Below are positions 12,166 through 22,993 of a stretch of 64,000 nt of DNA, piece after piece. Source of the DNA: Elmis aenea. Its lineage: Eukaryota > Arthropoda > Insecta > Coleoptera > Elmidae. The notes beneath the pieces are model-generated. The model had not been told where the DNA came from, ran no database searches, and was given only the letters and a program-made list of their open reading frames with translations. The stretch's first letter is position 1, and the number at the start of each line of letters is the position of its first letter. Made by a program: the position numbers and the translations under genes. The stretch is taken from NCBI GenBank assembly GCA_947652605.1, contig OX393577.1:54832108-54896107 (forward strand), read 5' to 3'.

Positions 12166-13003
12166 CAGTCCCCAAGTTTTTGCCTCAGGCCTCTTATCAA
12201 TGATAATAATGATTAAATACCTTAAAAAGCATACTTTTTTGTTTTATATTTATAAATACTACTGTCTTAAGATTATTATGAAAATAGTTATCATTTCGTG
12301 GGCCTTCTTATTTAAAACGCTGTTTATTTAAAAAACACCGTTATTCAAATTTTCTCAATTATTAGTTTTTTTGAATAACGCTACTAGCCCAAAATTTTAG
12401 TTTTTTTAATAACTATTTAACAAATGTACTCTATAATCTATAACACATTTTTTTGGCTAATTTAATATGTTTTTATATCTTTGTTATCCAAACACCTCTT
12501 TTGTTTTTAAGTTGAAATTTTGCATCATTATTATTTGGTCATTTATCAAAAATTTCACTTCACTAAAACATTCAAATATTGAACACTCAAAACCTAACAG
12601 AAATATTCTAAATTAAATTAATATTATTAGATTATTTATGTCTTTAGTGTTAAAAATCTGAGATTTGAACTTCAAATATATTTTAATTTTGTAGACTATA
12701 ACTTTCTTACAATGAACAAATTTTGAGTCAGCGCTTATAATCCCATTTATATCTTTTTTTTGTGGATACTACACATACAGGGTGATTTACTTTGCCTGTC
12801 GCACCCCTATAACTTTGTTATTTTAAGACGAAATCCCTATAAACCTGAAATTTCTGTGAACTGGAGGAAATTCTCTATCAAATGACGTTCATTTTTTTTC
12901 CTCGATATGTCAGACAGGTGATATTCACCTTTTGTTTTTGAAATTACATGGTATACTTTTTTTATTGATTCTGATAGAGAATTAAATTTTTAATTCCAGA
13001 GAG

Positions 13004-13164
13004 CAGTATTTCCCAAAGTGTGGCGCGCGTACCACTGTTTGTATTTTATTATAAATAAATTTTATTTTTCGTTTATTATTTTCATTTATTTTTTAACAAG
13101 GGGTACTCAGTGTTACGAAAATTATAGAAGGGGTACACAGATGTCAAAAGTTTGGGAAACACTG
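13004..13164. mobile_element. Short hAT MITE nested in the foldback
   Basis: Starts CAGTATTTCCCAAAGTGTGG and ends TTTGGGAAACACTG. The flanks CCAGAGAG and GGATAGAG agree at 5 of 8 positions, a weak old duplication. It is 161 bases long with no coding capacity. Confidence 0.7.
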
Positions 13165-13613
13165 GGATAGAGCATTAAAAAATTAAACATGTGGGAAAAT
13201 TTCTGAGAAAAATAAATTTAAATTTATTTATTATTTTCACAAATTCGTTGTATTTGATTAAACAAAACGCTATCGCTGTAGTAATTAACGATTTATAATT
13301 TGTCTAATTGCTTTAATATTTTATGACGAAAACCAATTTTTTTTTGAGTTTTAAATTAAAAATTGACCTTTTGTCAATCTGCTTTTCTTAGCGTGTGCTT
13401 AAGGCGTTTCATTTTAATGCTCACAAAATAATTATGTTTGGTATAAAAATAATAAAACACAATTAGACAAGTTATAAAATGTCAATTACTACAGCGATCG
13501 GATTTTGTTTAGTGAAATACAACGATATTGTGAAAAATAATAAATAACTTATAAACTTATTTTTCTCAAAAATTTTCCTATGTACCTACGCTTATTTTTT
13601 TAATACTCTATCG

Positions 13614-13875
13614 CAGCGATGCTTAACCGGGGGGCCGCGTCCCCCTGGGGGGGGAGACCGTGAATAATTTAAGGGGGCTACGAACAATTTATAAACGTTT
13701 TTACTTTTTAAAATATTAACCTCTTAAAAACAAATTGTTCCTTATTTTACTCGAACCAACCGAGAGATAACTTCTTAAATAAATCGTAATATATTTGTTA
13801 CTACAAACTAGGGGGCCGCGAAAATATTTTAGGATATTTAGGGGACCGCGACTACTAAAAGGATAAGAACCAATG
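13614..13875. mobile_element. hAT MITE with GGGGGCCGCG interior, copy 1
   Basis: Starts CAGCGATGCTTAACCGG and ends AAGAACCAATG. The flanks CTCTATCG and CTCAACCG match at 6 of 8. It is the same length (262 bases) and same internal sequence as the copy at 24001-24262, including GGATATTTAGGG and CCGCGACTACT. Confidence 0.85.
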
Positions 13876-14279
13876 CTCAACCGGATTTTAAATTTAATTC
13901 TCTAACAGGATCAATGTAAAAAGTATACCATATAATTTCAAAAAGAAAAGGCTACTATCGCCAGTCTGACATTTCATCGTAGAAAAAACATTTGAACGTC
14001 ATTCGATAGAGAATTTCCTGCAGTTCACAAAAATATGAGGTTTATAGGGGTTTCCTCTTAAAATAACAAAGTTGTAGGGGTGCGAAAGTCATACTAAATC
14101 ACCCTGTAGGGAAAACATTTTTTTATTTTTTTTAAGTAAAACTCGATTTATTTTAGTAATTCATAATCAACATCCGAAGCTGGCTTATAATTACTAATAT
14201 TATAATACTAAAAATGCACTTTTATGTAACTTCTACACAAAGTTAAAAACAAAACCACATCTATAATTAGAATTTTAAC

Positions 14280-14607
14280 ATACTTATAAAAACTTCCGCG
14301 CGTAGACGCAAATACTAATAAACGGCCATGTAGAATTTTCTTAAATCACGCGATGGTAATTGATTCATTCATTTACACCGCGTTTTACTTCCGCCTGCGT
14401 CTCCTACGTTATTTTCGATTTTTCCAACACTTTTGTCGTCCGCCGTACGTGACACATAAATAGTAAATCGTTCGATACACAAAAGTCAACAATAATTGTT
14501 TTAGAAAGGTTACGAATTGCATGCGAACCTTGACATGTTATAGTCATTGTTGCACGAAGAAAAACGCTTGGATACAAATAATGATTAATTTTGCAAAAAG
14601 TAGCAAG
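14280..14607 (+). promoter_or_regulatory. Candidate 5' exon ending in a strong splice donor
   Basis: The stretch is richer in CpG than its surroundings (CCGCGCGTAGACGC, TCCGCCGTACGTG). It ends at AAG|GTAAGT (exon end 14607), a textbook donor. An ATG at 14581 opens nine codons straight to that donor, though this may be chance. No acceptor or downstream exon could be paired with it. Confidence 0.3.
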
Positions 14608-14729
14608 GTAAGTAAAAAACCGAACCATCTGCAGCAACAGAAGTGGTTTTAAAGATATTTATTTAACTTTCTACACGAGACATATTCGTCAATGATACAT
14701 TACTCTCGTTTGATGAATTTATAATGCCA

Positions 14730-15060
14730 TTGTTGTTAAGAATAGCGGACCGGTTTTGTACCGTCGGTTTCTCGGCTGTGTTGAATTAAAAGTGTCCTCT
14801 CGTTTTATTTAATCAACTTAAAAAATATTGTTATCGCAAAATAAACAAAAGAAACTCACCTCTCTGTATTAATAATCAGCTGAGAGCCCTATGAAATTGT
14901 TTACAAATATTCAATCACTATGGTTGAGGAACGCACTGGCGGCGCACTTGTCGTCGCGTCAGTTTTATGCGTCGTCTTCCCCTCTCGTAGCGTGCACATG
15001 CGCGGCGAGGGGAGCTGTTCATCAAAACGTTATTACTATAATCGCCGTATCCGATCTCAT
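14730..15060. promoter_or_regulatory. CpG-rich island
   Basis: There is a locally high density of CG dinucleotides (GCGGCGCACTTGTCGTCGCG, GCGCGGCGAGG) in an otherwise CpG-poor, AT-rich landscape. This suggests a promoter or an unmethylated 5' region. Overlapping small frames here (14891-15120) have no recognisable product. Confidence 0.35.
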
Positions 15061-15674
15061 GTTAATAAAGATACATTTAACGTGTACATCCTTCTCTTAT
15101 CAATGACTTACTTTGGTTAAGTTTGCGTTCGAAATGGATTCGTATTAGGATTTGTGTCCCGCGGGACGATAATTCCGGGAATGCCTCAATTTTGTCTTGT
15201 CTCGAGTCCCAGGAAAAATATTCAGAGATTCCAGACTTTAATATTTTTTTAATTTACAAATAAAATTTTTTATATATGATTTACAGTGGCGGATTACCCC
15301 ATAGGCGCAAGGGCGCGCGCTTAGGGCCTACGCATCGCCATGCCCCCTAATTTTAATGTGTAGCAGTTCGACGAGCCATCCATCCAATGATACACATTTT
15401 AGTACTAAACAAAATTTTGTTAGTAACATCAGTGTGTAATTTTCTATAAACTCATTTCTGAAATGGAATAATAAAAGCGCAGTTTACAACGAAGTTTTGA
15501 TAGATGTTCAATTTTTTTAAAATTTAACAGTAAGTGGCGATGATTTTAAGGATCTTCAAAAAAATTCAGCATGAATTATGAAGAAGATATCGGAATAAGA
15601 TATATTAAAGATAAACTTCATCATTTTATTAAATGTATTAAAGAAGATAAATGCCGGAAACCTGTTAAAATATA

Positions 15675-16100
15675 CAGGGTGGTCCACATAGACGGGCCAC
15701 TATTGGGATCTCGTAAACGGTAAGAGCTACAAAGAAGTTTAAATTACACAAATTGTTTTCCTTTTGAGACTTATTTAGTGATGCTTTCATGTTTTAAAAA
15801 AGTTCCATGGTATGCTAGAGAGCTACAGAATAAACAAAAATCGAAATGGGCTCTTTTTAATCGTTAATAACTGGGTTACACTTGATGGTACAAGAATATT
15901 TTTGGAGAAAAAGTTGTAGATTTTTTTACGCACTGTAAAATGAAAACATTCATTTGTTTTAATATTGTTTCAACTTTTAAATAAATTACCAACATGCATT
16001 TTTAATGGAAACCTTAATTGACCATGACCTCATGAAAAAGCATTTTTTTCCCTTTGCTCAATAAAAAAAAAGGTTTAATGCGTTTGTTTTGATATTTCTT
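15675..16100 (+). mobile_element. Solo left arm of a CAGGGTGGTCC foldback
   Basis: Begins TA|CAGGGTGGTCCACATAGACG and continues into the GGGATCTCGTAAACGG type of subterminal motif. No matching right arm is present nearby. The LINE tail starts where this arm fades, so it was probably truncated there. Confidence 0.55.
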
Positions 16101-16252
16101 CAAAAATTATCCGACCAGGAACTGTAAAGACTTTAAATTACCATTCAGGACACGATATTACACTCAAAATTCTCTATTTTATAAAGGACTGAAATTTTAT
16201 AACGATCTAACAAGCGAACTTAAAAATGAAACTAATATTTTAAGGTTTAGAC

Positions 16253-17194
16253 CAGGGGTGGCCAACCCGCGACCCGCCTTGAACATTTTTCCAGCCCGCG
16301 AGATTCATTACACTTTTACAAAACATATTTATTTTATAATGGCCAAAGTAGTGAAAACCAATGTATTAAAAAAATACATTATTTGTGCATCCATATATTC
16401 GAAAATTAACTGTCGAAATTATGAGAAACATTAACTTTTGAAAGCCGATTCAGTAATTTAGAGTTAGACAAATACAACAAAATTTTTGAAATACATTCAT
16501 CTCCCTTTCATGTTGAAATCGAGTCGGCCCCAGAATATCTCCAAATGGAACTGGTTGACTTACAGTGCAATATTGAATTAAAACACATTTTTGAAACATC
16601 AGAATCAAAAATAGATTTTTATAACACTTACGTCACAAAAGAGAAATTTCCCAATTTGAGAAATCTGGCACAAAAAGTTGTTAGCGCTTTTGGTTCAACT
16701 TACACCTGCGAATCGTTTTTTCGAAAATGAAGTTGACCAAACACAAAACACGCTCAAACATAACGGACGCTAACCTGCAACACCAATTAGGTACGATGTG
16801 CAAATACCCAAATTGAGATCGATTTGCAAAAGCTAAGTGAAAGAGTGGAGAAACAAATATCGCACTAGTAAAATAAATACTCCTATTATTTAATGATTTC
16901 ATTTTTTTAATTTCATTTATATTTATATTTTTTTTAAATTTAATTTTTAGTGTTATATATTTCTTTACAATGTACGTTTAGTATCATTATTATTATATTA
17001 TCTATGTTTACATGTAAGAATAATAGTAAACACAATAATAATAAATCATTATGTTTCAATTTTCCACTCCAAAAAAATGTCTATAGTGTATCTAAATCTA
17101 ATATGGGGATATATATATTATTTTATATGTGGCCCGCGGAGTTATGATGCATTTCCAAAGTGGCCCACAAGATCATTTGGGTTGGCCACCCCTG
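16253..17194 (+). mobile_element. Internally deleted hAT element with perfect 8-bp TSD
   Basis: Starts CAGGGGTGGCCAACCCG and ends GGGTTGGCCACCCCTG. The target duplication GTTTAGAC is perfect (16245-16252 and 17195-17202). At 942 bases it keeps only the 3' part of a transposase gene. The perfect TSD and TIRs show this insertion is younger than the LINE it interrupts. Confidence 0.93.
16437..16816 (+). pseudogene. hAT transposase C-terminal fragment (GTF2IRD2/ZBED-like)
   Basis: The frame carries KYNKIFEIHSSPFHV, APEYLQMELVDLQC, LKHIFETSESKIDFY and FPNLRNLAQKVVSAFGSTY followed by CESFF. This is the C-terminal dimerisation region of hAT transposases of the type found in GTF2I-repeat and ZBED proteins. 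The frame then stops at 16730, and the next conserved block (KMKLTKHKTRSNITDANLQH) continues in another frame, so there is a one-base frameshift near 16722 in a T-rich run. The zinc finger and the RNase H-like catalytic core are absent. It cannot encode an active transposase but gives the superfamily identity of the surrounding element. Confidence 0.85.
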
Positions 17195-17320
17195 GTTTAG
17201 ACGAAAGCTTAGTAGTTATATTAAGGGAAATTTTACATTTTTTATATATTTATATACGTAAGTTATAAAATGTAACCAAAATAAGCAAATTGCTAAATAA
17301 ATTACATTATTATTATTATC

Positions 17321-18828
17321 CTCGACTTTAATTTTTCAACTGTTAAAAATTCGAAATCAGACGAAATCCCGTATAGCTTTTCATATCTCCTTCTAAGTTG
17401 TTATATTAAAATATCTATTACTTCTTTCATTTTTACTGTAAATAAATTATCATTATAAAGAAATGCAAATCGTTAGTTTGCTAAACGTATTTGACGAATA
17501 TTGCAACATACATTTGGCTTTTTTATTAATTTTCATTTTTCATCAATTTCACGCCCCTTCCCATTGGTCTTATGCAAGTGCCTCGTTTGCCTCACCCTTG
17601 TCCCGGCTCTGAACTGCATAATTAATTCATATCGCACATATTTTGTATAACAAAATCATTAATATCGAGGAAATGTCTCGGAAAAACTAGTTCCAGGACT
17701 TTCCGCGATTTTTGTTTTTTAAACTTTCATGTACCGGAAATTTAAAAAAAAAACTGAATCCTCAGAAACCCTAATCCGCGCATCGTGACTTCATTTAACC
17801 GATATTACGTAAAATAAGATAATTTATAACAATTTATTAAATTTAACACGCTAATTTATCAATTAACTAACTGCGAGTGGTTATTTGTCGTGGCAATTGA
17901 CTGTAAAAAATTGCAACTATTACATTTGTCGTTGTGAAACTGTGGGCTGCCGTAACTAATCAGTGCTACTTAATTCTGATTCGACACAATTCATTCATTA
18001 AATTTTATATAAAAATTATATTATTGTGAATTTGAAAACATGTGTTAACGTAATTACAGATTATAATTCACTGATTTTAAAACTTAAAAAAGAATGGAAA
18101 ATAGTACGGAAGACTTAATAAATAATCCGTGACAAACTCTGCATTTATTTAGAGGCGCCAGATTTGGGAATATTTATGCGTTTATAGTATTAGATACTTT
18201 GGAAAGGGTCTAAATGAAACTAAGGCAGATCATTTAGATCAAAAAACAAAATCAATTTGCAAAAAAAAGTGGAACAGACCTGGTATAACTACGAATGACC
18301 AAAGTCTTTTTTAAATGCCAACTCAGAGGGTTATTGAAATCATCACTAACAATAGCTAGCAATTTTTGTCATTATTTATTTAGATGCAACAGCTAGTTAA
18401 GCAATCATAAATACAATCCTTAACTACTATTAATTATTAAATGTTTGAGCAAATTGACGTAGGCGTATCTCTAAAAGTTTTTGAACGTTACTATCTGTGA
18501 ATTTTCGATATTTTAGGTTAAAGATATAAACTACTGCGTTTAAGACCTTTTTTACATACAATAAAGCGCAATTTGAGGCAAAATTCAGATGTTTGGCAAA
18601 ATGCATAGTTAACTTGATGATTAATTTTTTTATTAAACCTTAGTAGAGTTTATGGCAATGCAATCTGGTCTTTGAGACCAATAAGCAGTTTAATTCTAGC
18701 CTAAATTAATAATGTTCAAACTTAGTCTAAGGTTTATCCAATAGTAGTCCTTAGTTTGCTAATATAATATAAATACACTAATTATTAACGTGCACACTAC
18801 CGCACAGTATCTGCTTTTAAACTTTTGC
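17321..18828. other. No gene recognised
   Basis: AT-rich non-coding sequence. Around 17640-17775 sequence resembling the reverse of 15140-15180 (ATTAGG-TTT type ends) hints at a still older element boundary. Confidence 0.4.
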
Positions 18829-19131
18829 TTAAACTAACTCAAAAGGTTTAACCCTTTTAAGTCTTCTTACTAATCCTGTAGTGTCCAGGAGCTGGGTCGC
18901 CTCGACGTTTACATGTTGATGGAGCCTTTCTTCGTGGCTCTTGGCAAACTTGTTAATTGTGTCGGTTACAGCGTCCATCTTGAGGTCCCGATGTATGTCA
19001 CTATTTTTGCAGTACCAGGGTGCATCAGCGATGTTTGTTAGTGTTTTGTTCTGGAATCTCTGGATGATTTCAATATTACTCTGTTTGGTACATCCCCATA
19101 GCTGTATCCCATATGTCCATACAGGTTTTAA
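18829..19131 (-). pseudogene. Jockey-like LINE ORF2 C-terminal fragment
   Basis: On the minus strand the frame reads WTYGIQLWGC, IEIIQRFQNK, DAPWYCKNSDIHRDL, HEERLHQHVN and RRLKRVKPFELV-stop. It is the same C-terminus as the copy at 40985-41386, with the same stop position. Only about 100 codons remain, so this is a 5'-truncated relic. The APWY..N..IHRDL signature is common to Jockey-clade elements. Confidence 0.85.
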
Positions 19132-20122
19132 AATGAAAGATGAAAATATAATTGCTCAAATTTAATTTAGTTCTTTATTCCACCTATTTTGAAATTTATA
19201 AATCAAATTTTTTTACTACTATACATTTCACATGCTAAATTAACTATCGGGCGTCACTTTTTTCATAGCGCACTTACAAATATAAAGCAGTAAAATTTTG
19301 ATTTAACACAATGTAATATATAAAACACTAAAACTTCTTATTCATTCATTATGTATTTTTACATTGTTTGTTTCGCGATTTGTTAATTGAAAACGATAAG
19401 GAATCTCGTTTTTACAGCTTTATGTCGGACTAAGAATCAAAAAAACAAAATATGGAAAATGTTTGACTATTCAGAATGATTTATAATAGCAAAAGAAGCC
19501 CAACAAAATTTTAATTCATTACGGAACACTAAGTTAAACAAATGACTCATGCTCCTCGAAACGATTTATTTTGTTTTAATTTAATTATTAAAAATTATGA
19601 ATGTAAAAATTGTTACCACGCTTATAAGATACCTATAACATAACCGTTTTAGTATTTAAGTAGGAACAAACGCTGACACAAAAAAAAAACAGTCGAATTG
19701 TTTTAAAAACAAAGCTAGTGGTAGATTAACGTTTATGTGTTTAGTGTATACATATTTCACCATATTTAAGCTTGTTTTTTTAATTTAAGAGAGTGAAGAA
19801 ATGAAAATGATGTCAGTTTGATTGATTCGATCATTAATCATTCTTAATAAATGTGTTTTTGTTAAGTTAATCATAATAAATTTGTTTCGCATAGTTAGAT
19901 TTTGTGTTATTGGAAGTTGTAGTAAAAAGCTGTATGATTTTATATCTAGCTGTTATATTTAAATCTAGTCGTTTCATAAATAAATAAGCCCATAGAAAAG
20001 AAAGGGGCAAAATGTTACAAAATTGTTAGTGTTGTCAAGCATCGGAAGTATTTTCTAAACTCTTGTAGTCGTTACCATGATTTAATGTTAATCACATCCA
20101 TCTGTAAGTAAAACGATACATA
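19132..20122. other. No gene recognised
   Basis: AT-rich. No open frame with recognisable domains and no paired terminal repeats seen. Confidence 0.5.
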
Positions 20123-20467
20123 CAGGGTTGCGCAAAGGTATTGAAACAGACAAATATCTAGAATACTTTTGCAGATAAAACAATGAAATTTTGTATCTGA
20201 GCGTTATGGTATTTTTCGGATTCGATAAAAATACAACTTCCGGTTCAGCCGGTAACGGCTTAAACTTTGCAATTTTAAATAGAACACCCTGTATATATTG
20301 ACATTTTTGGACTCCTCTTAAAATTTACTTTAAAAATGTATAAGGTTATGTTTAAAGTTTTCATCGAATCCAAAATATACCATAACGCTTGAATATCAAA
20401 TTTTCATAGTTGTATCTGCAATAGTACTCCAGATATTTGTCTGTTTCCATACTTTTGCGCATCCCTG
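20123..20467. mobile_element. Small foldback MITE, CAGGGTTGCGCAAA ends, TA target
   Basis: Starts CAGGGTTGCGCAAAGGTAT and ends TACTTTTGCGCATCCCTG, with TA on both sides. The arms of about 130 bases are reverse complements (TCTAGAATAC versus GTACTCCAGA, ATGGTATTTT, GGATTCGAT). At 345 bases it is the most compact of the TA-flanked elements here and has no coding sequence. Confidence 0.85.
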
Positions 20468-20914
20468 TATAATTGCGTAATTGATTTAAAGATTTATACA
20501 TGGAATTGTATTATATATTGACATTTTTCTTCATAAGAATTTATTTAAAGCAGCCACCCATCTAAAATATTTTTTTCTGATAAAAATAAAACTAATTTAC
20601 AAACAACACACTAATTATATTTCAGTTCTTATAACAATTTGCTACAGTAGCCATATCTTGAATTTTTAACTAATGCAAGAAAATTGTGCATTTTCGTGTG
20701 GTTTTACAACACACATTTAAAAATAAAATTGACAACTACTTTGTATTTTTGTAATACCTATAATATTATTAATCCTCGCGTATTGAAAAAGATTAGTGCA
20801 ATTACTGTAAAAATATTGTCGAATATAAGTCGAAAAACCTTGCCGTTTTAAAATTTTGTTATATTTTGAGTACTTTTTGTTTTTATGGCAATTTTTACAA
20901 CAGTGGTTCTCCAT

Positions 20915-21527
20915 TAGAGATGCATTTTGTCGATAGATAATCGGTAATCGACCGTATCGGCTTTTTAGCCGATGAATAGGTAATCTGTATTTTGGCCGAT
21001 TAATTCGATCTCATTAAATTTAATTCTACCAATAAGTTCAACTATAAAAAAAGTTTTATTTTTAACTGTTATTCTGATTTTTAGCGTCTGGCTGCTGATG
21101 TTGTTATGTATCGATGTATTAAAAAAACGAAAAATAGAATTAAATATTGATTTTTAAAAACAATAGTTTTGTAGTTACAAGTACCTAATTAGGAAAAACA
21201 TCGTTAAATACTAAAATAAAAATTAAATAACTAAAAACACTTTCAATGAAGGTAATTAAATTCTAGTTCCTTTAAATTATAATGTAGTGTAACTGTAAAG
21301 GTAAGAGTTTCTCTATATTTAAGCATAACCTATTTTTGTCAATTTTAAACTTTTTTTTTTTAATGTTTTATGAATTTTCACAGATCAGGAAGAAACTTAA
21401 TTCAGAATAAATCCACAATAAACACATTATGAATGCATTAATCATATAACCTTATGAATAATATGTCAACGTCAATAATCGGCCATTCAGTTAGTAATTA
21501 GCCAATTTGCTTATCGGTGTATTCCTA
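20915..21527. mobile_element. Possible degraded hAT-like element
   Basis: The left end TAGAGATGCATTTTGTCGAT and the reverse of the right end (TAGGAATACACCGATAAGC) resemble the TAGAGATGCACCGATA-type hAT terminus. Several TAATCGG/GCCGAT motifs lie subterminally. No 8-bp duplication is visible. Confidence 0.4.
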
Positions 21528-22055
21528 ATGTCAACCAAGGTGTTGCAAGTTTATAAAAGGGGTGCCAAGAACTCAGTAAAATAAATAGGGAAAATTTACT
21601 AATTTGACATTAAATTCAACATTTTTTTTTTAAATGAATTTCTCAAATATCATCCAAATAAATATTTTGTTTACCCAAACGTGCACATAACAATGTATCC
21701 TTAAAATTTACGATATTATTAAGTCTTCGTGATAACGATAGGGATAGTATTTTAGGCTAAAGTCAAATTGTAATATGACTGTTCCCAAAAGCTGTGGAAA
21801 GAAAATGTAAGGATATAACGACCATGATATGTGACTATTGGAGGTCCTTAGAGGAAAGAATAAATCATCATTTCCCAGATATATCGATCGATTCCTATGA
21901 CTGGATTCGAAATCCTTTAACGCTACAAAATAATATTAGTTTAAATCTTACAGAGGAAGAAGAATGACCAGATATCTGTTAACGAACGATTGCATACTGA
22001 AAATAAAACATTTTGAATCTCCCTCGATTATTTTTGGATGCTAATTAATAGTATA

Positions 22056-22158
22056 TTACATACCGAGCGGGGAAGTGGATCATTACAGCCGAGTGCTTAG
22101 TTAGATGCCCGAGGCGCGTATAAGCACGAGGCTGGAATGATCCTTCCCGTGAGGTATG
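22056..22158. repeat. Long imperfect hairpin
   Basis: ACATACC pairs with GGTATGT. Inside it GGGGAAGTGGATCATTACAG pairs with its partner CTGGAATGATCCTTCCC, then GAGTGCTTA with TAAGCAC. The stem is about 42 bases and the loop about 20. It shares the GGAATGATC core with the palindrome at 22755-22814. Confidence 0.8.
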
Positions 22159-22325
22159 TATACTATTTTACTCACAATCGATTAGTAACTCTAGATAAGT
22201 GTCAAATAATATTAATTTTTTATCATAATTTGATAACTTATTTCAACAAAAAGATCTGCGAGACCGTTGCTAGGGAATATAACAAGTTTGTTGTCGTTGC
22301 TAGAAAATATAACAAGTTTGTTGAT

Positions 22326-22370
22326 TCTAACCTAACCTAACCTAACCTAACCTAACCTAACCTAACCTGA
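22326..22370 (+). repeat. Interstitial telomere repeat (CCTAA)n
   Basis: Seven perfect CCTAA units, with one variant unit before (TCTAA) and one after (CCTGA). TTAGG is the canonical telomere repeat of many insects, so this is an internal tract far from any visible chromosome end. Confidence 0.92.
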
Positions 22371-22439
22371 GAGATAGATACTTATTTTGTCAGTTTATAC
22401 GGTATTTTTAATAATTGTCTTTGTATTTTTACAAATATT

Positions 22440-22662
22440 ATGTCCGATAATGAATTTGAATGTACTCCACCAGCTGCGAGAAGCTGCAGAAAAAGCTACT
22501 GAAGGCATGATTCCAGAAAAAAGCAGGGCGAGATACGAAAACACTTAACGATGTATACAGTAAGTGGTGCGTGACTAAAGGTGTGTATGTGGAGCATACC
22601 TCTGAAACGGTACTCTTTACGTATTTTTCTGAATTACCTAAACAAAAAAAGCCCCCATAAAT
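22440..22662 (+). pseudogene. Tyrosine recombinase (Crypton-type) N-terminal fragment, frameshifted
   Basis: The ATG at 22440 starts MSDNEFECTPPAAR. After a two-base deletion near 22479 the sense continues in a second frame as EAAEKATEGMIPEKSRARYE, and after another frameshift near 22545 as KTLNDVYSKWCVTKG, then SETVLFTYFSEL. This matches the start of the phage-integrase-like proteins abundant in insect genomes, whose N-terminal SAM-like core-binding domain has IPEKS..RYE..Y..F..WC...G and VL.YF.EL. The catalytic R-H-R-Y domain is absent, so it is dead. The family assignment is from remembered motif patterns. A minus-strand open frame over 22438-22710 is its shadow. Confidence 0.65.
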
Positions 22663-22726
22663 ACGAGTCGTTTGTTCTTTATTTATTTTAAAAATCATGT
22701 TTTTATGCAATTTGATTTACAAAAAT

Positions 22727-22835
22727 GAAAGTGACAGATAAACTAGCCGGGAATGAAAGTGACAGATAAACTAGCCGGGAATGATCATTCCCGGCTAGTT
22801 TATCTGTCACTTTCCCAGCTAGCCGGGAATGGGTC
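22727..22835. repeat. 60-bp perfect palindrome plus direct repeat
   Basis: Bases 22755-22814 form a perfect 30+30 palindrome centred on TGATCA. A 28-base direct copy of the left arm lies immediately before it (from 22727), and a further partial copy (CTAGCCGGGAATG) follows. Such a sequence should extrude as a cruciform or form a hairpin in single strand. Confidence 0.92.
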
Positions 22836-22993
22836 GTTTCCCGACTGTTTTAAAGGGTACAAATGTACACATTACCAACCGATTGTGAGTAAAAAGTAAT
22901 ACCTACTCAAGTATAAAAAGTGCACTTCATATTTTTATTAGTTTTCTACATTGTATTTGTGTCAGCATTCTCCGCGCTCCTTAATACTAAAAC

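Larger units (their letters stand above)
12778..14106. mobile_element. Large foldback element, CAGGGTGATTTA ends, with two nested hAT MITEs
   Basis: Starts CAGGGTGATTTA and ends TAAATCACCCTG, flanked by TA. The long arms are reverse complements (GTGCGAC/GTCGCAC, TATAGGG, GATAGAGAATTTCC). Both arms carry insertions of hAT MITEs (13004-13164 and 13614-13875). A solo right arm of the family lies near 47140-47226. Confidence 0.85.
16105..17320 (+). mobile_element. LINE 3' end split by a hAT insertion
   Basis: The frame before the insertion reads LFYKGLKFYNDL and then SELKNETNILRF, the typical C-terminal end of a LINE RT protein. It resumes after the insertion as RRKLSSYIKG. With one copy of the 8-bp duplication removed, the two halves join in frame (ILRF-RRKLSSYIKG). 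The 3' UTR ends in an ATTATTATTATT tail at about 17305-17319, as in the 3.8-5.7 kb family. Confidence 0.8.
15285..17613. mobile_element. Possible outer hAT-like shell of a nested locus
   Basis: The left end begins CAGTGGCGGATTACCCC. The right end finishes in CCCGGCTCTGAACTG. Both continue into similar G-rich subterminal sequence when one is reversed, including a GGCGC-type block. No target duplication is visible, so the pairing is tentative. Inside it lie a foldback left arm, a LINE tail and a hAT derivative. Confidence 0.3.
22050..22910. mobile_element. Composite hairpin element with TTAGG tract and tyrosine-recombinase remnant
   Basis: From left to right it holds a roughly 100-base hairpin (22056-22158), a (CCTAA)n tract, a frameshifted tyrosine-recombinase N-terminal frame and a 60-bp perfect palindrome. 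A 38-base inverted repeat brackets the inner part: TTTTACTCACAATCGATTAG near 22166 and CCAACCGATTGTGAGTAAAA near 22878. Boundaries and target duplication are not clear, so the unit is an inference from the bracketing repeats. Confidence 0.55.

Noticed and set aside
14891..15120. Plus-strand frames of 66-71 codons in the CpG-rich block
   Set aside because: Two overlapping registers are open simply because GC-rich sequence has fewer stops, and no domain is visible.
22438..22710. 90-codon minus-strand open frame
   Set aside because: The plus strand of the same bases carries the recognisable tyrosine-recombinase fragment, so this is its shadow.
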